Positions 18,316 through 26,794 of a DNA stretch of 39,250 bases are shown here, piece after piece. Under the pieces are notes generated by a model. It saw only the letters and a list, made by a program, of their open reading frames with translations. It was not told where the DNA came from and did no database searches. The number at the start of each line of letters is the position of its first letter. The stretch's first letter is position 1. Source of the stretch: an uncultured Algibacter sp. (GTDB taxonomy: Bacteria; Bacteroidota; Bacteroidia; Flavobacteriales; Flavobacteriaceae); assembly GCA_938003745.1 (NCBI GenBank), contig CALKXS010000001.1, positions 1 to 39,250 of the forward strand, given 5' to 3'. Position numbers and translations under genes: made by a program.

Positions 18316-20898
18316 TTATTTAAAGTGTTTATTTCCTTGAAAATCTTTTACTTTTTTCTTTTTATTTTTTGCATTAAGAGAGTAGGTAACTCCCAATTCT
18401 ACTATAGGTCCGTTTCTTTCGTATAGTGTTTCTTGATAGAAGATTTGTTGATTAGATGCGTTAAACGCATTTGTATCCAAACCAGTATCGTTTTGTGCAA
18501 AGATATCTAGTCCTCTTAAAGAGATATCCCATGCCGATGACGGTTGATAACTTAAAGCAATATTAGATGCAGAAAAAGCATCATTTTGCCCTTGAGATGT
18601 TACTGTGTTTGAACGTCTGCTAAAATCGTAATTAAATTTTAAATTATCGGATATTGTAAAGTTAGCATTGGCTTTTAAAGACCAGTTTGTGCTATTTTGA
18701 TCTACATCAAACCTAAACACCTCACCATCAATTTGATAGTTATATAAAGAGGCTCCTATAAAGAGCTTAGCAAAAGAGTTTGCTACTATATTGGCATTTA
18801 ATTCTGCTCCTAAAGACGTAGAATTACCAGCATTAGTATAAGAACGTATTAAAACGTCTTCACCTAGAATAGTATTTAACTCAGGGTTCTCTGTTGCTGT
18901 TGTTACTGTATTTACTCTAAATACCGTATTATCCGTTCCTCTGTAGAATCCTGTTAAACTAAAGCTATGTTTTCCTGCTTTAGTATCATAAGTAAGTTCT
19001 GCATTGTTTAAGTATTCAGCTTCTAATTCTGGATCTCCAACTACATAAACTTCAAAATGACGACGGTATAAGAACGGCGCTAATTTAGTAACCGAAGCAC
19101 GATTAATTCTTCTACTTCCTGCTAAGGTTAATTTGTTCTTATCATCTATCTTATAACTTAAGTGAGCAGATGGAAATAGATCTAATTTTTCTTGAGAATA
19201 GTTTTTTTCTAAGTCTGATCCAAAAATTGGAACGTAATCTGTTGTACCGTTCTCTAAAGATTGGTCTCCATATTCAGCTCTTACACCAAAAATGTAACTA
19301 AAAGCTCCTCGCGTTGCGGAGTAATCAATATATGCTGCGTAAACCGTTCTTGTTAAATCGATAGTATTATCTAGGTCTTTTGATACTAATGTGTTATTGA
19401 AATTAAAAGAACCATCAATGTTTGTGTATTGAATTTGTACTCCTGTTCCAAAAGAACTGGCATTATCAATTTGCTTTTCATAATCAGTAGAAAATCGTAA
19501 ACCTTTTAAAGGCGTGCTATCAGATAAAGAGTAATCATCTGTTTTATTTGCATTGGCATAATTGTTAGTAACATCATTGTCGAGATCTGCTCTAGAATCG
19601 TAGAAATAGTTTTTGTTATTTAATAATCTACTTAATTTAGAAGCTTCGTAAGCCACAGCCATTTTAAAAGTGGCATCGGTAGTTAATTTTGCAGAATAAT
19701 CTACATTAAACGTGCTGTATTTACCATATCTATTATCTACATTTGGATTGTATATAAATTGTTCTGAAGCAGTATCTTTATTAGATTGATCGGCATCAGC
19801 GAAAAATGTGTTGTAAACATAATAAGCAGCACGACCTTCGTTTCTATCGCCATAAAAATATGAAAGTGATAGTTTTTTAGTGTCAGATAAATTAAAATCT
19901 ATTCCAGCATTTGCTGTATAGTTTTCATACCATTCTGGACGTTCACCATTTTTTGCATTCATATGAAAAAAGGCACCTTTAGCGTCGTCAACAAAAACAC
20001 GCGCTTCTCCAGAGCGTTTTCCGTTTACGTTTTTCATATTATAATTGAAACCAGCATAAATGGTATAATTCTTCTCTCCGTAAGTTAAGTTGAATCCTCC
20101 GCCATAACGATCATCTTTTAATTTGTGACCACTATAAGTATCAATTAAGTTTGCCCAAGGAGCTCCTCCTATTAATCCATTTACAGATAAAGATAAACCT
20201 TGATTGGTGTTTTTCTTAGTTGTTATGTTGATGATACCTCCTTTTCCTTGAGCATCGTAGCGGGCTGTGGGAACTGTAATCACATCAATTTTACTAATAG
20301 TATTAGATTGAATTTGACTAAGTAAAACAGAAGGTTTTATATTGGTTGGTTTTCCGTTTAAGTATACCATGAAATCTGAAGTACCTCTCACTGAAATACC
20401 TCCATCTGTATCGAGTGAGATTGATGGCAATTTATTTAAAACGTCAGCTGCATTTCCACCTTTGGCAGTCGCAAAATCACTAGCGTTATAAACTTTTCTA
20501 TCTATTTTAGAAGACACTGTTTTAGTTTTTGCTTTAACAGTCACAGTATTAAGGGACTCTAGCTGTGGTTTTAGCATAATATTTCCAATTAGAAAATCAG
20601 GAGCCACTTTGGTAAGAGTTATATTTTTTACTGTTATTGTTTGATATCCTATAAAGGAAATTTCTACGTTGTAATTTCCAAACCCTAGGTTTTTAATTTT
20701 GAATGCACCGTTATCTGCAGAAATTGCTCCTGTTATTGTTTTAGATGATTCCGCATCTAAAATAGCTACTGTAGCGAAAGGAACAGTTTCGTTGGAGTCC
20801 TTGTCCTTAACCACTCCCGAAATGCTTCCCTTTTGGGCAAATGTATTTACAATTCCAAAAAGTGCAAATACAAATAATGTTAATAATTTCTTAGTCAT
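18316..20898 (-). CDS. TonB-dependent receptor, CarboxypepD_reg type
   Basis: This is an 860-residue outer-membrane protein. The signal peptide spans 1-21 (ends TFAQ). A CarboxypepD_reg-like beta-sandwich occupies about 24-110 (GSISGVVKDKDSNETVPFAT), followed by a plug domain at about 125-230 (NAADVLNKLPSISLDTDGGI, GGIINITTKKN) and a barrel of the outer-membrane beta-barrel 3 type. No SusD-like partner is adjacent. It is followed 5 bp later by ppnP, which suggests, without proof, that the ligand could be a nucleoside or related compound. No phased TTAAC array was found upstream, unlike the phosphate island genes nearby. Confidence 0.9.
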   Translation of the reverse strand: MTKKLLTLFVFALFGIVNTFAQKGSISGVVKDKDSNETVPFATVAILDAESSKTITGAISADNGAFKIKNLGFGNYNVEISFIGYQTITVKNITLTKVAPDFLIGNIMLKPQLESLNTVTVKAKTKTVSSKIDRKVYNASDFATAKGGNAADVLNKLPSISLDTDGGISVRGTSDFMVYLNGKPTNIKPSVLLSQIQSNTISKIDVITVPTARYDAQGKGGIINITTKKNTNQGLSLSVNGLIGGAPWANLIDTYSGHKLKDDRYGGGFNLTYGEKNYTIYAGFNYNMKNVNGKRSGEARVFVDDAKGAFFHMNAKNGERPEWYENYTANAGIDFNLSDTKKLSLSYFYGDRNEGRAAYYVYNTFFADADQSNKDTASEQFIYNPNVDNRYGKYSTFNVDYSAKLTTDATFKMAVAYEASKLSRLLNNKNYFYDSRADLDNDVTNNYANANKTDDYSLSDSTPLKGLRFSTDYEKQIDNASSFGTGVQIQYTNIDGSFNFNNTLVSKDLDNTIDLTRTVYAAYIDYSATRGAFSYIFGVRAEYGDQSLENGTTDYVPIFGSDLEKNYSQEKLDLFPSAHLSYKIDDKNKLTLAGSRRINRASVTKLAPFLYRRHFEVYVVGDPELEAEYLNNAELTYDTKAGKHSFSLTGFYRGTDNTVFRVNTVTTATENPELNTILGEDVLIRSYTNAGNSTSLGAELNANIVANSFAKLFIGASLYNYQIDGEVFRFDVDQNSTNWSLKANANFTISDNLKFNYDFSRRSNTVTSQGQNDAFSASNIALSYQPSSAWDISLRGLDIFAQNDTGLDTNAFNASNQQIFYQETLYERNGPIVELGVTYSLNAKNKKKKVKDFQGNKHFK

Positions 20899-20949
20899 AA
20901 TTTGTTTCTATTAAATCTGTTTAGTTTGATTGTAAATTTACAATTTAAA

Positions 20950-20957
20950 CAAAAATA
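20950..20957 (-). promoter_or_regulatory. Candidate -7 element of the receptor-ppnP operon
   Basis: On the minus strand TATTTTTG fits TAnnTTTG. The -33 position reads TTTTTA and not TTG. A small palindrome GTAAATTTAC lies just downstream in the leader. Confidence 0.35.
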
Positions 20958-21030
20958 GTACCAATTGTGGTATTATTAAAAATAAATGAACTTAAAAGCA
21001 AAACAAATAGCTATTTGAATAAAATTGTAT

Positions 21031-23310
21031 TTATTCTTCCTTAGTTGTTGTAATTGTTGCTGGTTCAACAGAAGCATCATGAGCATTATGATATTCTTCT
21101 AAAAGATTCATTGTTGCTGTAAGTAAATCTTTAGTCTCAAGTAATACTCCAAAATAAAGTGTCGTATTTTTAGGGCTAGATTCTTCAGTGCGAGTTCGTT
21201 CAACCTGTTTTTGAATTTTTTCTGTTAGTAAATTAAGAATATCCCTTTTTCTATTTAAGATATTTCCAATTTCTTCAAAAGTACCAGATTTAAAAGTAGC
21301 ATTAGTGTCATTAAATAATTCTTCAATACTATTATCTACTTCTTTTAATTCTTTTATTTGATTGAATTTTAACTTCTGGTGATTATTATTTACATGTTTA
21401 TGACTCACTTTAGATATATATTCTAAAGACTGTGTCATATCTTGTAAATAACCTAATATATTAATGTAGAAACTACTTGCTCTTACACTAGTTTCATCTA
21501 GGTTTTTAATGAAATAAAAGATGTTATCTCGCAAGCTATCTACTTCATCAGATAGTTTTGCTATTTGTTTTTTATTCTTTTTAAGTAAGCTTAAATCTTG
21601 TTTGGCTAACCCTTTTACTGCATTAGAATAAATTTTATTTCCGCGTTTTACTACATTAGAAATATTACTTGCACTTTCATGTATTATACCTTGAACAGAA
21701 CTACTTCCAGCTTCTGTTAAACTATCCTCATCAGCTATTTTTGTTGACTTATTTTTATGTGACTTATAGTTTCTATATAATAAATAAGCCGTAGTTAACA
21801 ATAATATGGGAGTCATAACTCTTGGATTCCAATTAATAAAGAAAACAACAGTACCTGCGGCAATAAAAGCTCCAAGAGCAGTTCCAAACCAGCCACCAAT
21901 AACATTAAGTACACCAGCTACTCTGTAAACAGCACTTTCTCTTCCCCAAGCACGATCTGCAAGAGATGTTCCCATAGCAACCATAAAAGTTACATAAGTG
22001 GTAGATAATGGTAATTTCATAGATGTAGCAATTGCTATTAATACTCCAGCAACCATTAAGTTTATTGAAGCTCTAATCATATCAAAGGCTGGGGCATCTA
22101 TACTTTGGTCTTTGGTTAGCATTGGAGCATCTGGTTTTTCAAAACTTTTACCTATTTTTTCTTGAACAGAACTAGGAACTATAACGCCAAAAAGGCTAGA
22201 TAATGCTGAAGACCCTTTTACTACGGCTCTAGAAAGTGTGTTTGGTTGAAATTTTTCGTGAGTATCACCTTGTCTAGATAAGCTAAGTTCTGTCTCTGCA
22301 ACAGTTTTAGCCTTTTTAGAAAACCAAAGTGTTAATACCATAATAGATCCTGCTATAAAAAGTAATAATGGTTCTGCAGGAACTTTTTTATCTAATACAG
22401 CCATAGACATGGTTGTGTCCATACCACCAGCTATCCATGCTTCGTATGAGTGATAAGCTGCCATTGGTACACCTATAAAGTTAACCAAATCATTACCTGA
22501 AAAAGCTAAAGCTAATCCAAATGTACCTACAGCTATAACAACTAGTAAAACTGTTTTTTTAGTTACTTTTTCAAATATGTATGAAAATAAAGTCCAAAAA
22601 ACGAAACTTCCAAGTATGATGAAAATTTCGTTTCCTTCTACTACGCTTTTCATTTCCTCATAGTAAGGTGTGCCTTTTAATCCTTTTAAAAAGATAAAAT
22701 AAGTAATAGCTGTTAATGCAATACCACCGAACAACATTCCGAAATTCTTTATTTTTTTCTTGTAGTTAAATGTAAAAATAAGACGAGACACCCATTGAAC
22801 AAGAGCACCGACAGAAAATGCAATAAAAACAGATAGTACAATACCACTAATAATAGTTATTGCTTTCTCTTTATTAATATAGGTTCCTAAATCTGCAAAA
22901 GTTTGAGCATCATTTGCACTAATCTTAATTAAAGCCATAACTACTGCGGCTCCTAATAAATTAAAAACAATAGAAACGGTTGTAGATGTTGGTAAACCTA
23001 ATGTGTTAAAGAAGTCTAATAACAATATGTCTGTTATCATTACAGCCATAAAAATGAGCATTATTTCTCCAAACTCAAATTGAGCAGGGACAAAAATACC
23101 CTTACGAGCAACTTCCATCATTCCACTAGAAAACACGGCTCCTATAAAAATTCCTAAACTCGCAACAATCATTATAGTTCTTAAAGAAATCGCTTTAGAG
23201 CCAATTGCAGAGTTTAAGAAATTAATAGCATCATTACTAACACCAACAACGATATCAGCAACAGCTAATACTGTAATGGCAATTAACATAAATAAATAAA
23301 TATTATCCAT
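21031..23310 (-). CDS. PiT family inorganic phosphate transporter with C-terminal PhoU-like region
   Basis: This 759-residue protein has two inverted PiT repeats. These are visible as GVSNDAINFLNSAIGSKAIS (23-42) with LPTSTTVSIVFNLLGA, then FSGNDLVNFIGVP (270-282) and LPLSTTYVTFMVAMGTSLADRAWG (433-456). About ten hydrophobic segments end near residue 512. The tail of about 230 residues (530-759) is soluble, helical and PhoU/DUF47-like, so it carries a built-in regulatory or coupling domain that shorter PiT proteins encode separately or lack. It imports phosphate with a cation across the inner membrane. It lies 71 bp after the phosphate-selective porin gene, so the two form an outer-to-inner-membrane phosphate route. 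Confidence 0.92.
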   Translation of the reverse strand: MDNIYLFMLIAITVLAVADIVVGVSNDAINFLNSAIGSKAISLRTIMIVASLGIFIGAVFSSGMMEVARKGIFVPAQFEFGEIMLIFMAVMITDILLLDFFNTLGLPTSTTVSIVFNLLGAAVVMALIKISANDAQTFADLGTYINKEKAITIISGIVLSVFIAFSVGALVQWVSRLIFTFNYKKKIKNFGMLFGGIALTAITYFIFLKGLKGTPYYEEMKSVVEGNEIFIILGSFVFWTLFSYIFEKVTKKTVLLVVIAVGTFGLALAFSGNDLVNFIGVPMAAYHSYEAWIAGGMDTTMSMAVLDKKVPAEPLLLFIAGSIMVLTLWFSKKAKTVAETELSLSRQGDTHEKFQPNTLSRAVVKGSSALSSLFGVIVPSSVQEKIGKSFEKPDAPMLTKDQSIDAPAFDMIRASINLMVAGVLIAIATSMKLPLSTTYVTFMVAMGTSLADRAWGRESAVYRVAGVLNVIGGWFGTALGAFIAAGTVVFFINWNPRVMTPILLLTTAYLLYRNYKSHKNKSTKIADEDSLTEAGSSSVQGIIHESASNISNVVKRGNKIYSNAVKGLAKQDLSLLKKNKKQIAKLSDEVDSLRDNIFYFIKNLDETSVRASSFYINILGYLQDMTQSLEYISKVSHKHVNNNHQKLKFNQIKELKEVDNSIEELFNDTNATFKSGTFEEIGNILNRKRDILNLLTEKIQKQVERTRTEESSPKNTTLYFGVLLETKDLLTATMNLLEEYHNAHDASVEPATITTTKEE

Positions 23311-23381
23311 AATCTTTAATTAAAATAAGTTCGCAAATATCTTAAGACTTATTGTGTATGATGTTATCTTAATGTTATTTT

Positions 23382-24593
23382 TTAAAAATGTATATCGAAT
23401 TGTAAACGGTACATAAGTTCATTCTTTCCCCCTGGAACTTCTAGGTGACTTATATCTGTTTGAACTTTTAAAGCATGTCCTACTATATATTTAGATAAAC
23501 CTAGAGTGTATTGAGTTTGATCCTTGGCATTTGTTATTCTATCCCAATCTACATTAGTGTAACGTAGAGAAACTTCCCAGTCTTCTTTTAATAAATAACC
23601 TGTTTGTAAGTTTAAGGCATCACCTACTAAAACAACGTCATTTGTTTTGGTTCCATCAGAGTTCTTTGCAAAAATATCATCTGCATTTCTATCTGAATAT
23701 TCAGCCATTAAAGAAAATCCTCTATATTTAAACATGGTATCTATAAATAGTGTGTTGATATTAGTTTGGAAGAAACTACCTTCTGAACCATTATTATCTG
23801 TTCCATCAATAAACATATAACTTCCTTGATTACCTCTAGTTTTTACAGCGTTGTTATTGTAATCATAAGTTACACCTATAGATAATTTTGGTGTTTGCTC
23901 GCGTTTTAAATCAGCACCTTTATAATCTCCTTTATCTGTAAATTCTCCAAATGGAAATAATTCGATACGTCCCGTATATTCATGCCCACCTATATTACCG
24001 CGAGTTATATTACGCCCTTCTCCTTGAGCTAAAGAAAAAATCTCTTTTACCACAAAGGTGTCTGAAAGATTAAAATGATGTCTTAATTGAAAACCAAAAT
24101 CACGATCTAATGTAAATTTGCTATTTAATAAAGAACGATCTACTTGTTGCAAGTTTGCTGATGAAATTACGCGATCTCTGTTTCCTGGAAGTTTACCTTG
24201 ACCAAACCAAATTTCGAAGTTTTTATAAAAATTCCATCTTAACTGAGCGTCTAAAATATATCTAGGGGCGTTATGTGTAAAGTCTGAAGCTCCAGATTGA
24301 TCTCTATTAGATAAACCTAATTCAATTTTATATTTTAATTTTGGGCTATAGGCATAACCATCAAATTTTAAACGTGCTCTTCTAGTTAAAAAACTAGCTT
24401 CACTTTTTGCGTCTTCTTCCCAAACAGAAGATCCAAGTAGTTGCATTCTTAAACCAACTTTCATGGTCCAAGAACTATCTTGCCCTACTAAATTAAAAAG
24501 ACCTTTACCAAATTTTGGAGCTTTTGCTTCTTGTGAGTAATTAAAAGATGCTGTAAATAAAGCTAATATAGCTAGTGTAATTCTAAGTTTCAT
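23382..24593 (-). CDS. Phosphate-selective porin O/P family protein
   Basis: This 403-residue outer-membrane barrel has a signal peptide 1-20 (ends FNYSQ). The family pattern is visible in MKVGLRMQLLGSSVWEED, FLTRRARLKFDGYAYSPKLKYKIELGLS, IWFGQGKLPGNRDRVISSANLQQVDRS and the terminal YRLQFDIHF with C-terminal Phe. Members form anion-selective, often phosphate-induced channels. It is first in an operon with the PiT transporter. Its upstream region carries a phased TTAAC-like array before a -7-like element (24617-24661), consistent with phosphate-starvation control. Confidence 0.9.
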   Translation of the reverse strand: MKLRITLAILALFTASFNYSQEAKAPKFGKGLFNLVGQDSSWTMKVGLRMQLLGSSVWEEDAKSEASFLTRRARLKFDGYAYSPKLKYKIELGLSNRDQSGASDFTHNAPRYILDAQLRWNFYKNFEIWFGQGKLPGNRDRVISSANLQQVDRSLLNSKFTLDRDFGFQLRHHFNLSDTFVVKEIFSLAQGEGRNITRGNIGGHEYTGRIELFPFGEFTDKGDYKGADLKREQTPKLSIGVTYDYNNNAVKTRGNQGSYMFIDGTDNNGSEGSFFQTNINTLFIDTMFKYRGFSLMAEYSDRNADDIFAKNSDGTKTNDVVLVGDALNLQTGYLLKEDWEVSLRYTNVDWDRITNAKDQTQYTLGLSKYIVGHALKVQTDISHLEVPGGKNELMYRLQFDIHF

Positions 24594-24616
24594 TTTATTA
24601 TTAATTTTTGTCAGTG

Positions 24617-24661
24617 CAAATAACTAAAATCAATGTTAACTTAATGTTTCCAAATGATTAA
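24617..24661 (-). promoter_or_regulatory. Pho-box-like array and -7 element of the porin-PiT operon
   Basis: On the minus strand, units TTAAT (starting 24661), GAAAC (24650) and TTAAC (24639) repeat every 11 bp. They are followed, exactly 15 bp from the last unit's start, by GTTATTTG (24624-24617), a partial -7 match. No TTG -33 is evident, as expected for an activator-dependent promoter. Confidence 0.5.
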
Positions 24662-24686
24662 TTTAAAAACAAAAAAAAGAAGTAAG

Positions 24687-24788
24687 AAAAAAGACTGCCT
24701 TGGCCAAGGCAGTCTAGTTAGAAATCATGATAATGTAAGTCGACAAAAACTAATAGATTATATGAAATACTAATTAAATTGTCTCAAG
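24687..24788 (-). ncRNA. Candidate small RNA, about 100 nt, in the phosphate island
   Basis: An intrinsic terminator (24692-24715) points leftward on the minus strand but no minus-strand gene precedes it. About 90 bases before it a GATATTTG -7-like element (24802-24795) could start a short transcript. Weak 11-bp-spaced units (TTAAT, TTAAT, ATGAT, ATAAA) lie upstream of that element. No useful reading frame is present. The terminator is strong evidence; the start is weak. Confidence 0.35.
24692..24715 (-). terminator. Perfect GC-rich palindrome, orphan minus-strand terminator
   Basis: AGACTGCCTTGG is followed immediately by its exact reverse complement. On the minus strand the hairpin runs into TTTTTC and more T-rich sequence, the layout of an intrinsic terminator. 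It is far richer in G and C than its surroundings. It lies upstream of the porin promoter, so it cannot be that operon's attenuator. Confidence 0.75.
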
Positions 24789-24923
24789 ACTTTACAAATA
24801 TCTAAGTTTAAATTTATCTTAATATCATGCTAATATTAAGTAATTATTAACATTTGTAATGTTAAATCTTTAAATTTTAATCATGGTTAATATACTGAAA
24901 ATCATTGTTTTAAATTTTAAATG

Positions 24924-24976
24924 TTAATTTAACGTTAAGCTATCATTGATTAAATGTTATGTATTTTGTAAATTTG
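24924..24976 (+). promoter_or_regulatory. Promoter and phased TTAA array of the MORN-like gene
   Basis: TTAAT (24924), TTAAG (24935), TTGAT (24946) and TTATG (24957) repeat every 11 bp. TTG (24946-24948), 20 bases, then TAAATTTG (24969-24976) also make a full constitutive-type promoter, 27 bp before the ATG. GTATTTTG at 24961 would fit the 15-bp spacing seen at the other arrays, so which -7 is used is open. Confidence 0.5.
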
Positions 24977-25003
24977 TAGTTTAACATTAAAAATCCAATA
25001 ATT

Positions 25004-25324
25004 ATGAAGAAATCAATTTTATTACTTTTTACCTTTTTAATTACTGTGGTTTCTTTTGCGCAAGAGCAAAAGAGAGAATTGAAATTAAACAAAGACACTA
25101 ATTTAATAGATGTAGTTTATTATCATGACAATGGTGTTGTAAGTCAAACAGGATCTTACACAACAGATGGTAAATTACAAGGTGCTTGGTTAAGTTTTGA
25201 TACAGAAGGTAAAAAAACTGTTTCTGCAAATTATGATAATGGAAAGAAAGTCGGCAAATGGACCCACTGGGTTGATGGTACCGCTAAAGAGGTAAACTAT
25301 AACAAAAATGTTGCTCCTCTTTAG
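25004..25324 (+). CDS. Secreted MORN-like repeat protein
   Basis: This 106-residue protein has a signal peptide 1-19 (ends VSFAQ). It carries two or three short repeats of the MORN/YwqK kind: YHDNGVVSQTGSYTTDGKLQGAWLSFD and YDNGKKVGKWTHWVDG. Such repeats form beta-hairpin stacks. Function in the envelope is unknown. It stands alone on the plus strand inside the phosphate island, has its own promoter with a phased array, and shares a bidirectional terminator with the convergent lipoprotein gene. Confidence 0.8.
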   Translation: MKKSILLLFTFLITVVSFAQEQKRELKLNKDTNLIDVVYYHDNGVVSQTGSYTTDGKLQGAWLSFDTEGKKTVSANYDNGKKVGKWTHWVDGTAKEVNYNKNVAPL

Positions 25325-25348
25325 AGTACTGCTTAAATGAAATACAAT

Positions 25349-25378
25349 AAAAAAGCATCCCATTTGGGATGCTTTTTT
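25349..25378. terminator. Bidirectional intrinsic terminator
   Basis: AAAAAAGCATCCCA and TGGGATGCTTTTTT form a 14-bp stem around two bases between the convergent MORN-like and lipoprotein genes. Confidence 0.9.
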
Positions 25379-25398
25379 ATTGTAGAAAGAATATATTC

Positions 25399-26598
25399 TT
25401 AGTTCAACATAGTAACTACGAAACTTTGGTTTGCCCAAGCAAAAGCAGTTAAGTCAGCACCAACTCCGGTTTTAGCTGTAACAGTATTGTCTGCAGTAAC
25501 AGAAATTCCATCTGTGATTACAGAAACTGTACCTGTAATAGCACCACCAACTTTATCATCTCCAACATTCCCTTGAGCAGAAGCATTAGAGATTGTTAAT
25601 GTTCCGTTTCCTTTACTATCATTTGTGTCAATTCGGTTTCCAAAAGATGCACTTCCATAAGCAACAAACAATATGTTAGTGATAGTAGCTTCAGTTCCTC
25701 TTCTAATTTCAGCTCCAGCTTTAAGCGCAATATCAGGATTAAGGTTTAAGATGGTTACATTTTTTAATGTAGGTGTAGATATTGGAGCAGCAGTAGCATC
25801 AGAACCGTTACTATCTCCCTCTATACCTCTTGGGTCTTCAGTGGCTGCATCAAAACCATCGTTACGTACACCAAAGGCATTAGTAATAGTTCCAGTGTAT
25901 CCACCAGTCCAATCAAACATATCATCAACGATGTTTGCACAGTAAACGTTAGTAATATTAACACTTCCTCCAAAGAACTCTATACCATCATCGTTTCCGT
26001 TACTTACAACAATATTGTTAACTATAGTGCCGCTACCAACACCAAAGAAAGAAATTCCGTTAAATTCTTGTTCTCCATTAATTTTGGCGCCAGTATATTC
26101 AGTAATTACATAGCTTAATTCTCCAGAACTATCACTGTCTTCAGTACCACCATACAATAAGCCGGCAACTTCAGATTGTACATCTGTACCTTTGTTACTT
26201 CTAGCTTTACCAGCGATTACTATTCCTCCCCAGTCTCCTGCCTCAGGAGATGTAGCGTCTGATGTGAATTTAATTGGATTTGTTGAAGTTCCTTTTGCTA
26301 TCAATTTAGCTCCTCTTTCTACAGCTAAAAAAACATCAGTACCACCACTTTTTGCTTTTATTACTGTTCCAGCTTCAATAGTTAATGTAGCCCCGTTTTT
26401 AACTGTAAAAGACCCTGTTAAATTGTACTCTATAGAGGCAGATAATATTGCGTCTTCTGTAAGGTCTCCTATAAGTATATTTCCAGTAATTGGTTTAGCA
26501 GCGTTGCCTGGATCGATTGTTCTGTTGTCATCATCAGATGAACAAGAGAAAATTGAAACTAAAGTTGCAACTAATAATAATTGTTTAAATGCTTTCAT
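25399..26598 (-). CDS. Surface lipoprotein with beta-helix-like repeats
   Basis: About 399 residues are encoded from the ATG at 26598. This start gives a clean lipoprotein signal MKAFKQLLLVATLVSIFSC followed by SSDDD, a tail compatible with lipoprotein surface export in Bacteroidota. An upstream in-frame ATG at 26625 would add MHCNLKKIK, and lies over the predicted -7 element, so it was not used. The mature part has repeated Gly/Asn/Thr-rich short strands (FTVKNGATLTIEAGTVIKAK, DWGGIVIAGKA, NNIVVSNGNDDGIEFFGG) typical of right-handed beta-helix proteins. It lies beside, and may be a partner of, the TonB-dependent receptor encoded upstream. A phased array precedes it. Ligand unknown. Confidence 0.8.
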   Translation of the reverse strand: MKAFKQLLLVATLVSIFSCSSDDDNRTIDPGNAAKPITGNILIGDLTEDAILSASIEYNLTGSFTVKNGATLTIEAGTVIKAKSGGTDVFLAVERGAKLIAKGTSTNPIKFTSDATSPEAGDWGGIVIAGKARSNKGTDVQSEVAGLLYGGTEDSDSSGELSYVITEYTGAKINGEQEFNGISFFGVGSGTIVNNIVVSNGNDDGIEFFGGSVNITNVYCANIVDDMFDWTGGYTGTITNAFGVRNDGFDAATEDPRGIEGDSNGSDATAAPISTPTLKNVTILNLNPDIALKAGAEIRRGTEATITNILFVAYGSASFGNRIDTNDSKGNGTLTISNASAQGNVGDDKVGGAITGTVSVITDGISVTADNTVTAKTGVGADLTAFAWANQSFVVTMLN

Positions 26599-26622
26599 TT
26601 TGATTTTTTTTAAATTACAATG

Positions 26623-26678
26623 CAAATTAAGCTTAAGAGTTTAAATAGAGTCTTAAGTGAATATTAGTATAAGGTTAA
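26623..26678 (-). promoter_or_regulatory. Pho-box-like array and -7 element of the beta-helix lipoprotein gene
   Basis: On the minus strand TTAAC (start 26678), CTAAT (26667), TTAAG (26656) and TTTAA (26645) are spaced exactly 11 bp. TTAATTTG, a near match to TAnnTTTG, starts 15 bp after the last unit (26630-26623). Confidence 0.55.
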
Positions 26679-26740
26679 GAAATTTAGCTTATGTTAACTT
26701 AACCTTTTTTAATAAATTTGTTGATATTTTATTAAAAAAA

Positions 26741-26774
26741 ATGCTTCTAAATAGTTTAATCTATTTAGAAGCAT
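26741..26774 (-). terminator. Intrinsic terminator of the TonB-dependent receptor
   Basis: ATGCTTCTAAATAG pairs perfectly with CTATTTAGAAGCAT around a 6-base loop. On the minus strand it is followed by TTTTTTT. It lies 20 bases past the receptor stop. Confidence 0.88.
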
Positions 26775-26794
26775 TTCGTAGTTCTAATGCAGCT

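Larger units (their letters stand above)
24594..25003. other. Divergent regulatory region of the phosphate island
   Basis: About 410 bases lie between the porin operon (minus) and the MORN-like gene (plus). They contain a porin promoter with phased repeats, an orphan minus-strand terminator, a possible minus-strand promoter at 24795-24802, and the promoter plus array of the plus-strand gene. No protein-coding frame is seen. Confidence 0.6.

Noticed and set aside
20899-21030. Phased TTAAC array upstream of the receptor-ppnP operon
   Set aside because: Only a TATTTTTG element is present; no units at 11 bp, so the operon was left out of the proposed regulon.
26599-26625. Upstream ATG for the beta-helix lipoprotein
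   Set aside because: It would lie over the predicted -7 element and spoil the lipoprotein signal.
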